The notes beneath the pieces are model-generated. The model was given only the letters and a program-made list of their open reading frames with translations, had not been told where the DNA came from and did not search any database. The translations under genes were made by a program, and so were the position numbers. This document shows positions 24,700 through 34,739 of a DNA stretch of 64,000 nucleotides, piece by piece. How positions within the stretch are numbered: position 1 is the stretch's first letter; each line of letters begins with the position of its first letter. The stretch is from positions 186,001 to 250,000 of the forward strand of contig JBBPTG010000017.1 of assembly GCA_038093975.1 (NCBI GenBank). The letters are read 5' to 3'. The DNA comes from Chalciporus piperatus. Taxonomy: Eukaryota > Basidiomycota > Agaricomycetes > Boletales > Boletaceae.

Positions 24700-25065
24700 T
24701 TTCAGCGACAAGTTTACCCTCGAAATCGAGTACGTCTCCGAGTCTGTAAGCAATGAGGTCTTAAGGTATCTCCATCTCGACACCGAGCGCTTTTTCGACG
24801 TTGACGGTGGTGAGGGCGAGGGCGAGGAGCGAACTGTGATGAATCGGGAATCGTGCGTGGGTTTAGGCTTGGTGGACTTGTACATAGAGAACATACTCCC
24901 ATCTCAAGTTACTGTCGTGACGGGCTTCATATTCATCGACCAAACGCTGACGCTCACAGGCAACAATGCGTATCAACTCCTCCCGAGGGCCGATGACTCC
25001 AGAACAAGAGGCCATGCCTTCATCACAACAGGAATAAGTACCATGAGATGTGAGAACCCGGTGAG
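24700..25065 (-). pseudogene. Amidohydrolase (CE9-like) gene fragment
   Basis: The minus strand matches three pieces of the full gene at 30086-33695, joined out of their normal distance. One is the segment around VLTSHG (25030-25065). It is fused directly to the DEYEARxxNLRWE exon (about 24910-24960) and then to the C-terminal exon around VNVEKALGVE and FDFEGK (24705-24800). Stops and frame changes are present and most of the gene is missing. Relative to the intact gene about 49 bp are absent near 25052, between two short CCG-containing sites. The fragment ends next to the miniature transposon at 25105. Confidence 0.75.
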
Positions 25066-25104
25066 TGACTATCAATATTAAACCTCCATCGATGACGGTG
25101 AATA

Positions 25105-25807
25105 CTATCACACAACCAGAGTTGCAAATTGGACCAGAGTTGCAAATTTCGAGTTTTGCAACACAACAACTATGTTCATCTTACACTTGCAGAAGTACAA
25201 TAATACATTCTCAACAAGCCTCATATTTTTTTTTACAAAAAAAAGTGAGTTGTAGAAGTGGTAATAGGCAAAAGAGGGTCATGAGCATGAAATTTAGTCG
25301 AAGATGGCCCAGATCCGAGAGATCCCAGAATACAACTGCTCACAAAAAAATTGGCACTTGTAGATACCACTAAAACATCAAAATCACCAGGCTTCCGAGA
25401 GCTCTGGGATTGAATGGAATCGAGAATAAAAAAATATGAGGGATAAGCGTGATTTCAGTAGATGGCAATCACGCTGCTGGCACAGTTTAAACTCCGCCTC
25501 AGTGACGCTGCAGAATACGTTGATCGCTTGTACATGCCGCCCTGCCGGTCAGCGGGGAAATTTTCGGGACTCAAAATTCAGGCTTGTGCCGTGTGTGACA
25601 GACTGTGACAAAATTTTGCAACTCTTGTCGCTGACAGTAAAACACTGCCGCTGCATCAATCTCTCAGTGAATCACCCTCGAAAAAAGACAGGCAACTGGC
25701 TGAGGCATTTCCTCATCTACCTGTACTGTGTCAAAGAAGGAAGAGTAAGTTGTTGAGGTGTAATGTTTGATTTACTGAAAAAGTTTGCAACTCTGGTTGC
25801 GTGATAG
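25105..25807. mobile_element. Miniature inverted-repeat element, Tc1/mariner-like, TA target site
   Basis: The left end CTATCACACAACCAGAGTTG and the right end in inverse orientation CTATCACGCAACCAGAGTTG match over 24 bp with one mismatch. Each end is bordered by TA (25103-25104 and 25808-25809), the target duplication of Tc1/mariner elements. The 703-bp interior has further TTGCAA-type motifs and no transposase frame, so the element is non-autonomous. Confidence 0.75.
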
Positions 25808-25900
25808 TATCACATTTCCAGTCATCGGTTTTCTTGCATTGCATCTACAATCCGACGGTTTGAATAGGTTTGAATACCCTTTCCTTCGTCTTGGAGGAAC

Positions 25901-25929
25901 TTTAACCCCCCGAAAAGGGGTCTACTCAA
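25901..25929 (+). promoter_or_regulatory. Conserved upstream block of F-box copy 2
   Basis: The block is identical to 22235-22263 and lies about 45 bp before the ATG cluster at 25973-25981. Retention of this block while the coding region has decayed suggests either recent duplication or constraint on the block. Confidence 0.45.
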
Positions 25930-25978
25930 TCAATGCATCAGACAAAGTTACAGCACAAGTGTGCTCTTCACGATGGAC

Positions 25979-27577
25979 ATGGACACGCGCAACCCGCTAC
26001 TATTCCCAGATCTATTCCAAAACATATTAGACCATCTCTCAGAATACCATCCGCATATTCCCGTTCGGTCGTAAACTTATTATGACGAATGCCTAGTGGA
26101 TAAAGATGGACGAGCAGCGCTACTTGCCTTGGCTCTGACTTGTCGCGATTTCTCAGAACCTTGCATCGACCGCTTGTGGCGCGGACTCGGTACGCTCAAA
26201 GCACTTAGTCGGTGCTATGGAGGAGACCCGACGTTAATCCATCCCCATAGTAATACGGGTAAACTGGTAAACGAGTTTTTTCTGGTTGTCGGTAGCCTCT
26301 CATCACACTGGCAGAACCCACCAACTTCCAGTGAACTGAACATCATTCGTCGATACTCCCCACGGATTAGGAAACTCTATTTGCGCGACTCTCCTTCTAT
26401 GCTGCTTTTACGATACATAGGCTTGCAATCCTCCTCTTTCTTTCCCAACCTCACCTTTCTCGTCTATGACGAGACCTATTTCCGCCGTTTCCATGTTCCC
26501 ACTATACCCACGGCCACACTCGCTTGCCTGCTCACTCCCCAAGTCACCTCTCTGGAAGTCGTCTCCGCTAAAAGGATCGACGGAATACAGGCATTTCTCC
26601 GGGATTTACATTAAATCTGTCCGAATCTCAGATCCTTCGCATTCGAGGCAAGACCCGACAAAGGGAGGCGGAACAATCCTCTACAAATCCTGCACCAGAT
26701 CCCTGACTTTCTCTCGATTCAGGAACCTCCAGCACGCCTCCCTGCAAGCCTTCATCGATCACACCACCTTCGAAAATCTTTCCCTCTCTTCCCTGCCCAG
26801 ACGGTTCGCCGCAATCAATCGACACCACTTGAAACTTCGTTGGGACCCGTTGACATTCCATTTCGCCATGCCAAGCATGTTGAGCTGCGGGTCTGGGATC
26901 TTCACCTTGTCACTAATTTATTACGACCTTCGCACCAGGCATTCGACTCCATTGAGGTTTCCATCGACGGTGATCAACCCATTGCTTCCAGTGTAGATGC
27001 GTTCTTCAAAGCACTGGCTGCTGCTGGACATGCCGATTCCCTGCAGACAGTCCGACTCGCACAGTCTCAGAGCAGTCAATTCACACCTGGCTGTCTATCC
27101 TCTGGCCTCCCCTCTCTTCTCACATCCTTCCGTCGCCTGGAGACACTCGTGATCGATCTGGGTACTACTATTTCCATCGACGATGACCAGTTAGCCGATC
27201 TGGGTTGTCTTCGGTCTCTCCGGGTCCTCAAGCTAAGTTGCTGGGCGGTATCGTGGCCGTTGGTTAAGCATCCAACTCTCCGTGGAGTTCTGTCTTTGGT
27301 TGAATCTTGCCAGCAGCTTCAAGAGCTCACCCTGTCTGTTGATGCTAGGCAGGTTCCACAAGATGCGGATGCCACAATACGCAACAATACTCTCACCACT
27401 CTGACGTTTCTGGACTCTCCGATCGATAATTCAGCACATGTGGCACGATTTATCTCTACACATCTTCCGGCGGTGAAGAAGGTCTTCACGGAATGGTCCG
27501 CAGGGGAATCCCCTTGGTACAGTTGGGATAAGTGGTTTGGAGTCAACTCCAGGCTTCATTGGGAAAGATATGATTGA
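25979..27577 (+). pseudogene. F-box protein, copy 2 (multiply disrupted)
   Basis: The copy is alignable with copy 1 from MDTRNPLLFPDLFQN to the end. Disruptions seen directly are an in-frame TAA at 26072-26074, a TAA at 26612-26614 where copy 1 has CAA (DLHQICPN), a one-base insertion near 26710 and an 11-base loss near 26795 that brings the frame back. From 26840 to 27577 a 245-residue frame remains open and stays close to copy 1 (for example GPVDIPFRHAKHVELRVWDL and ISIDDDQLADLGCLRSLR). The acidic tail of copy 1 lies out of frame here at 27585-27619. Confidence 0.85.
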
Positions 27578-28861
27578 TGTAGTTAACCCAGAAGACTCAG
27601 AGGATTATAGTTCTGAGTAATGTATACCGATCCTACGCTGGTCACCAGAGGATTCTGAGACTCGGCAACCAGGTTACCCATATGTACCGAATACCCTCGA
27701 CGGGCCGACGGCATTTCGAGGGCATGGTATCCCTGATTCTTGATTCTTGTGGCAGTTTGTCAACAAGGAGGTCGCCAGCGACATCGATTCGCGGCGGGAA
27801 CACTGGCAGCATCTTCGTCGTCCCGCTCAGAGGGGTTGCGATCCAAGTACGTTTCAGTGAGCTCGTCTGGGCCCGATACCTTGGTGATCATCATTCTGCA
27901 CTGACTGATGCCTTGTTCAGTTTTTTCATTCGTTGCTCGTTCTTTCACGTGTTCGCTTCGCTTCGATTTTCAGCATCGAACTTGCAATGGATCTCTTGCG
28001 CTCGCTCGCTGGAGCGCGATTCTCTTCTTTCGAATGCATACGCGGTCGCCGTCCAGATTCCTTCCTGACACGGTTGATTGATGGAGCGGGGTTCACCCTC
28101 CGAGTCTAGAACCGCTATGTACCAAGAACTCTGTCAGGGAAGCTGCATCTGTAGCCCCCGAACCAGATCGTCCTGACTTGGCTGCTGGAGCAAGGACGAT
28201 TCACCGTACGGGGGGACGAAATCTTGCAGCTCGCAGTCCCCTTGATGAACTACGGCGCCTGATATTTTCCACGGGCATCGCAGGAACGCGAGAACCGCCA
28301 CTGGCTGACGGGATGCGGACTCGGAGACCCAGGTTTGGTATCAATCGCTACAGCGGGATCCGGGACTGAACGTGTTACCTCCGGCGCTCATTCTACCAGT
28401 ACCGTCTTTTAGTACGCCAGCTCAGTAGGCGTTGATGTTGGGGGATTGACGTGTGTATTCCCCCATACCTATCAGTTGATGAACACATGGTAATGAGTCT
28501 GCCAACAGCATTGAAATCAATCATTGAGAGGCAGTTGTGCAAATGGTTCCCTAGCGTCTTTGAGCACATCAAGTCGCAGAGGTCCTCGGTCCCCAACGTC
28601 CCCGATTGGTATCTCATTCAAAATCAAACTGCATGGAGCGAATGTCGCGAATGTCGCGAATTTAGATAGTCGTTCACTCATTCGGAAGAACACGCCACAA
28701 TCGAAACACATTGCCATGCCCTATAATGAGATGACATCATTGATGAATCTACACACCTCAATACTCCTAATTCTTAGAGGAGCCATAGGAATTCATCCTA
28801 GACTTCGCCCCTCCACTACCGCTGCTCCTTATTAATTATTTGCTATCCTGCGCCAACCACG
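27578..28861. other. Intergenic region between F-box copy 2 and HNH copy 2
   Basis: No ORF with recognisable content is present. A nine-base unit GAATGTCGC is duplicated at about 28640-28658. The last part (28740-28861) reads like the promoter and leader of the next feature. Confidence 0.4.
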
Positions 28862-29528
28862 ATGGTCAACTTTCTGCCTGCATTCCCCCTTCCTCTCCGC
28901 ATTGGGCCGCCTGAAGGATACGGCTGGGAACCAGTGGCATGCGACAAGTCGGAATTCTCGCTAACCCCTGCATTCGAAAGACGGATCCATCACCGGGACT
29001 TCCTTGGTCGCCCTCGCTGTGTCGTCTGTGGGTCTACTGGTATGAGACAGACATGCCAATTATCCCAAAGTCAGATTTATCTGTAGGTCGAAAAACGGTC
29101 TGAGTTGCCCAGAGGCTAGTGGTCCTACCTGAAGGACCTTAAATGGATTCCGTCGCATGCCAATGATCATTCTGGACAGGAGCCGCGAAACTGCCTGCAA
29201 ATGTGTGACTATCATATTCACGGCTTCCAGCCATTTGTGTTTTTCATACGGTTTATGCCTGAAGTAAGCTCGATCTCCTCTCCAAGTTTGTGTTGTGTTA
29301 AACCATTGGGTTGGGCGCAGGTATTGACAAGCGCTGGTTTAGATTCGCAAATTTGTGTTCGTTAACTTCTCTGGTGATCCCCTTTATCAACAGTGGCACG
29401 GTCAAGCTCTTGCTCTTGACATCAGGGATCGCGATGTCCCACTGGTCCTTTCAAGTGCGAGCGGTCCCTGCGCTCTGCTGAGACGGATACAGGCGCTTCC
29501 AAAGCTGGCGAACGTACAGTGGAGCTGA
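28862..29528 (+). pseudogene. HNH-nuclease-like protein, degenerate copy 2
   Basis: The N-terminal frame reads MVNFLPAFPLP, then PAFERRIHHRDFLGRPRC and VVCGSTG, with the CxxC of an HNH domain. Downstream pieces include EPRNCLQMCDYH (about 29180-29212), FVFFIRFMPE (about 29237-29266), an intron, then KFVFVNFSGDP and WHGQALALDIRD (about 29351-29428), ending VQWS before TGA at 29526. A stop follows the CxxC exon and the segment expected to carry the central His is damaged. The pieces line up one by one with copy 1 at 891-1721, and this copy ends early by comparison. No active-site set can be completed. Confidence 0.5.
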
Positions 29529-29772
29529 AGGCAGATGTGATCAATGATATTCTTGCAGCGACGCGTGCCTCGCTGTCCTGGAAGGCATGCCAAGAGGAGG
29601 GTACGAGCTGAAGGGGCATGGCAGAGGAAAAGGCAAAGAAATATACGTCTACTATTGGGGCTGAAGACGAGCCCGAGCCTGAAACCGAACCTTAAATTGA
29701 AGTCGTATCGTTAAATGTAGATGATATTTTCAGACCGAAGATGCCAAACTTGCGTGTGAAGTCAAAACCTTG

Positions 29773-29860
29773 CTTCCACGATGAGAGAAGCGTCACGGTC
29801 ATCGAACTATATGTGGGATGTCGAATGCTTGTCCCGTCGCTTGCTGGGCTTTCTCCATTT
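29773..29860 (-). pseudogene. BTB gene fragment
   Basis: About 90 bp of minus-strand sequence match the BTB exon at about 20721-20800 (the stretch encoding ATLQAYRHPTYWFDDGSLIV in the intact gene), with several substitutions and small indels. No other part of the BTB gene is present here. Confidence 0.6.
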
Positions 29861-29944
29861 TCTCCAGGAGTGGATCTGAGAAGGCGCATCCGAGGATCCT
29901 GGTGAACGAGATCTTGTCGTCGTGTAGATGACAGTCTAGAATGC

Positions 29945-29991
29945 GATGTGTTCTACTGAATGAAACCCGAAGCCATTCAGTAGAACACATC
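29945..29991. repeat. Perfect 18-bp inverted repeat with 11-nt loop
   Basis: GATGTGTTCTACTGAATG at 29945-29962 is repeated in exact inverse orientation at 29974-29991. It lies at the edge of dispersed repeat A, so it may mark the junction of an inverted duplication. Confidence 0.85.
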
Positions 29992-30099
29992 ACATTCAAG
30001 TACAACGAACACCATACACCTTACATGTAGCAGTCAAAAATAGCCAAACTGGCCCAGAGTCTCAAACAGGACAGTGGGAGAAATGTTACACGAATACAT
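29975..30099 (+). repeat. Dispersed repeat A, copy 2
   Basis: The sequence matches the minus strand of 237-360. It runs into the last codons of the amidohydrolase gene at 30086-30099. Confidence 0.65.
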
Positions 30100-33000
30100 C
30101 GATCCTCCCAAGTTGTGCCGAGATTGCGGCGACAGGTTTACCCTCGAAATCGAATATGTCTCCGCGTCTGTAAGCAACGAGGTCTTGAGGCATCTTCACC
30201 TCGACACCGAGCGCTTTTTCGACGTTGACGGTGGCGAGGGCAAGGGCGGTACTTCGATCGATGGCGCCGTTGGAAGCGAGAGCGACCTGTGATGGATCGA
30301 GAATCAGGTTTAGGATTGGTGGACTTGACGAGGTAGAGAACGTACCCGAGCAACCTCCCATCTCAAGTTACGGGCTTCATATTCATCGATCAATCCTACA
30401 CCAACGTTGACGCCCGCAGCCAGCAAGACCGATACGAGCGAGTCAGCGGTCAGGGGTGGTCCCGCGAGACTGCGGGAAAAAACTAAATACTGTTGGTTCC
30501 CATGTCGAACATGAGGGTGCTCTCACATTCGGCGTTCATCCCAAGTCGTTGGGTATGGTTTCGGCTGCGTGACGATGACGCTAACGCCCGCGGCTGCGAT
30601 TTCTTTCGCGAGGAGATGCGATTCTATCGCACCAGCAAAGGTCATCTTGAGCGTGATGCTCGATGCCCTCTCGTATTCTGCTTTGAGACGTAAAAGGGAA
30701 GCCATGATGTCTGCACTATTGACGTCTACGACCAGCGCCGCGGTACCCTAGGAACACAAGTCAGCCACACACCCGAAAAGACATTGGTGGAACTTACAGC
30801 ACGAACACGGGAGAGCATCTCGTCACCACCCTTGGCGAGAAGTATTGAGCGAAGGGCAGCGATTTGAGTGCTAACGCTCTGAGCGCTGTTCTTGGTGATC
30901 GTAACATGCACCGCAACGTCGCTCTGGATAGATGCGTTTCCAAGAATGTTCGATGCGCCTAGAGAGAATGCCGTTGACGAGCCTCGGACAAAGGATCCAG
31001 AAGGTGCGGTGATTCCAGCTGTCACGCCGCCCCGATAAGCAAGCCTAAAATCCAAGGCATGAGGTCAAAGGTTTGTCAACGGAGAGGGACTGTATAACGC
31101 TCACAGCGTGTTACGGCCTTCAAACTGCAGTCCATCGATAGCTCGTATGAGGCTGTCTCCCAAAACGGCAGGCGGGTCTCCAGAAAGAGGGTTAAGCACT
31201 TTACCGTCGTTGGTGCTTGGTTCAAGCCGGATCTCGACGAGGCCAATAGGCGGACCATAGATAGTCAGGCCGGGAGCGATAGATCCCCCCTCAAGATCGA
31301 TGAACTCGGCATGCTCGCCGTCACCTAAGTGGCTAGAACACTTGGCCGAGCCAGAACAAACGACCTTCCCGTCGCGTACGACGACAGTTCCAGGATGTCC
31401 GTGGAAGGAAAATTCATTCCCTGACCTTGTATAGAGACCACTGACATTGGTGAAGATGGCGTGTTGGACAGAACGAGGGCTGAGAGGAGGAAGACCTTCG
31501 AACTTGAATGCATCTGCTGCTTCCTTGTCGAAGTCCGGAGTGTTCGGAGAGGACTGGAAAGCAGGGGGTTTGACGGACATCTGTGGTGTTTCAAACTGGG
31601 GGATTCCATCGATGAAGACTTGCTGAGGGGTGGAACCGAGGCTCAGCGGGTGAGAATCCCATATGACAATATCTGACGTTTGATGAGTTATCAAGTTGGC
31701 ATTAAGTGCACTACACCATACCAGCATCGTAGCCTGTTGCGATTCACAATATGTTAGTGGAATAAACGAATGGCCAGCCTAGTCCAAATACCTTCTGCGA
31801 TGCGACCGATGCGATGACCAAGACCCATCGCATCCGCAGAATGAGCTGTCACAGCCAAAAGTGCAACGTTGGACGGAAGGCCATAATACTGCGCTTGTGC
31901 AGCCTCGTGTAAGAGATATCGACTGTTGACGACGGGGTGGTCTGACTGTGAAGGGATGCATAGTCAGCTCCTCCTGATGATTGCAGAACAAGAGAACCTG
32001 CCTTCATGACAACGGGAATACCATGAGATGTGAGAACCCGAGGGGCGAATTCTGAGCCTCGGTAGGCCTCGCGTTTTTTCCTGAACGAGCCCGGTGAGTG
32101 ACTATCGACTGACAATCCGAAATCTCAAACCTAAAGTTGGCAGCGAAGAGGGCTATCGAAGGAACGCCACCCTAGTAGCGCCATGACTTGATCAGTGTCG
32201 CACGAGAGTGGTGAAAGGAACGTACCCATGTTTTCTTGAGCAAATCCGGGACAAGGTAGGTCTCCCCAGCATGGTGGAACGACGCGACCGGGAATTTGAA
32301 TTCGTTAGTGAGCTACCAAAGGATCACGCTCGTGTAACGCGGCGATACAGTATTGAAACGCACCCTGACGATGCCATCCAAATCTACGGCCTGCAAGGTT
32401 CTTTCAGCATTTCCTGACATATTAGATTACCTTGGAGCATACCTCGTAACAATGGACAGAAAGTTTGACTCTGCCTCTGAGTACATCAACCAATGCCTCC
32501 CACTGGAGATCCTCAGGGAAGCTAGAGTCTCCCAGTTCATTCCAAGCTCCTGCTTCCGCCTTGACACAAAAATCGTCCTGCTGGTCTCGAATCTTGCGAG
32601 CAGTGTCATACGCTTGCCTGAAATACCACCCTGTATCCATCCGGCCCATGGAATACACGCCCGATGGATTTTCTCCTGAGATGTGGTTAGAAATAAACAA
32701 CATGTAATGTTCAAGTGTCGTAACCAACCGCAAGCATGTCTATTGGCTATTGAGATGACTTTGGAACATGCAGGAAAAAACAGCTCACTTCATGTGCCTC
32801 CATCTTGGAGGGAGGTCGTGGTCAAAGTGTGACCCGTTGAGGGTATAAGGAGGTTCCACAAGCATCGAAGATGGCGAACGTTCCGCCGTTTCCCGTAACT
32901 TCATGACAAACGCTTGTCCACCTAAGACAACGCTCGATTGACCGCCCAGGAAACAAGCGGTCTGTTGGGGACATACCTATGTCATTGGCACTCCCAGGAA

Positions 33001-33695
33001 GTATTTGAGCAGTTGTCACACCGCCGGAACGCGCCAGTTCATAGGCGTCGTCGTGGGTGTTCAATCCGTCAAGACTCCGCAGCCAGGGTAGAATAGGTGC
33101 CTTGACAGAGTTCGTGTCGGCTGCGCCTATTCGAATTGTTAGGAAGTGGACGTGACCTACAACAAAAATACATACCCTGGAGTTCTGGAGCACTTCCCAC
33201 TCCAAGATGAGAGTGGAGATCCACGAGACCGGGGGTAACCCAAGCCCCATGAGCGTCCACAACTTCGACTTCCAGGCTCTGAAGAAGTTCTTGAGGAACA
33301 TGCCCCACTGATTTAATCAAGCCTTTATGCAACAAAAGGTCGCCCACGATAACCTCAGTCCCATTGTGTCCAGACGTCCATATTGTCACGTTCTTGATCA
33401 ATGTAGGCTTCGTGTCTGGGGCATAGCGATCGGATTCGAGACGAGCGTGGAAGTTCGGAGGAGGGCCAGCTGGAGTCTTGATATATCTGCACTGATCAAG
33501 GATACTCGCCCGTCTCGCTAATTCCTCGCGAGAAGGATGAATGCTGAGGAACCAGGTCTGTTGAGAGAGGAAGAGTATAGCGCAAGCAGCGACCAGGATA
33601 TACACGCGCAACCACCGTCCGGAAGAGCTTGTGTGGCCAACGCCCGCCCATTTGTAGCTTCCACTGCTATCCATCTTCCTGAGCGGTTCAGTCAC
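30086..33695 (-). CDS. Membrane-anchored amidohydrolase (carbohydrate esterase family 9-like)
   Basis: The N-terminus is a short basic segment and a hydrophobic span (RVYILVAACAILFL), a signal anchor that would place the enzyme on the secretory or outer side. The metallo-dependent hydrolase core starts with LIKNVTIWTSG and WVTPGLVDLHSHLG (metal-binding HxH), then ELARSGGVTTAQILPGSAN, VKLSVHCYE, FPVASFHHAGETY, a segment read as SDHPVVNSRYLLHEA, and ADIVIWDSHPLS, the composite-domain return. A second part follows with DLEGGSIAPGL, YRGGVTAGITAPSG and the C-terminal VNVEKALGVE to IDVFV stop at 30086. Family members are annotated as CE9/GlcNAc-6-P deacetylase-like; the true substrate is not shown by sequence. 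About ten short introns are needed and joins checked at 30296-30365 and 30458-30525 restore frame, so the gene appears intact. MDSSGSYKW at 33674 is an alternative start. Confidence 0.8.
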
Positions 33696-34739
33696 CTCTC
33701 CGAGTCTGCAGCGAAGGGCAACTCGACTGTCAATGGTGGGAACCGATCGCGAGCTTGAACCGAACTGTCATCTGTGAAATGTCTCATGACATTTGCAGGA
33801 CATGTGGGCGTATTCAAGTTACTCTCACTCTAGGAAGCACTCTGCACGTCCGAGGAGTGTAGGAGTGTACAAGAGGAAGGCTTCAACTACACTATATGCT
33901 GGGTGAACTACCTCTTTTCAATTGATTCGATTTGTGCATTGACACTGACAGAGACTTTGACCAGCTCGACCAGCTGTTATGTAACTGACATGAGTCCATG
34001 ACAACCTCGGACGTTCTCGTACCCCATCTGGTCCTCGATTTACACATCGGGAATTGAACCCCAGTCAAAAGTCACTCCACCAATATCCATACATTTACAA
34101 ACAGTCGGAAATTTGTGGAAGGATATAGTGACGTTGTTGGAAATTGATGGACATCGAATGTCATCCTCTTTAGAGCTCTGTAAATCACTGTATTTCAACA
34201 CAGGTAACTAGAACAGAAATATTACATCGGATGATAGTAGCGGAAGCAGAGCGTCGGACGCGAGCATACAGGTAGCAGTTCCGAACACGAAAACATTGAA
34301 ATCGATGAATACAAGGGGTAGGACATGTGTATGAACGATGTAGTCCACATTGTGAATGTGATATCTGGCGAGGAAACAACGGGACTCGATCGGAAGACAC
34401 GACAGCAGCGGACGAGAGCCCATTCAGCTCGTTAGGCCGTACAGCAAGGCCAGCCGATCACCAATTAGGCCGTGCTCTACTGGCCGGCTAACGATTGGCC
34501 GCTGGTGTATGGTCACCTAGGTTAGGGATCGGCTAGTAATAGAATGTACACGTAGAGTAGGGATCAGCCAATGTACCATTGTGCCCTGGCAGTGGGAATG
34601 GCCAACACAAAGGTTCCCTGAGGTAGGACCTGGCCGACTGGTGCTAATTACCCAGTCCTGCCTGCATCAGGGTTCGGCCCATAGAGAATAGGGATAGGCC
34701 GATGTGTAAACCCTCCATGTGTAGGGAGCGGCCGATGCA
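33696..34739. other. Intergenic region before the minisatellite
   Basis: No gene is supported. From about 34430 onward GGCCGA-like words recur at irregular spacing, apparently degenerate early units of the minisatellite that becomes regular after 34790. Confidence 0.45.

Noticed and set aside
25105..25807. CRISPR-like or short regularly spaced repeats from the TTGCAA words
   Set aside because: Words are irregular in spacing, inverted at the ends and bordered by TA, which fits a transposon; CRISPR arrays are not expected in a fungal nucleus.
34030..34100. Possible tRNA fragment (GGGGTTCAATTCCC on the minus strand)
   Set aside because: The T-loop word is present but stem pairing is broken and the remaining arms are missing.
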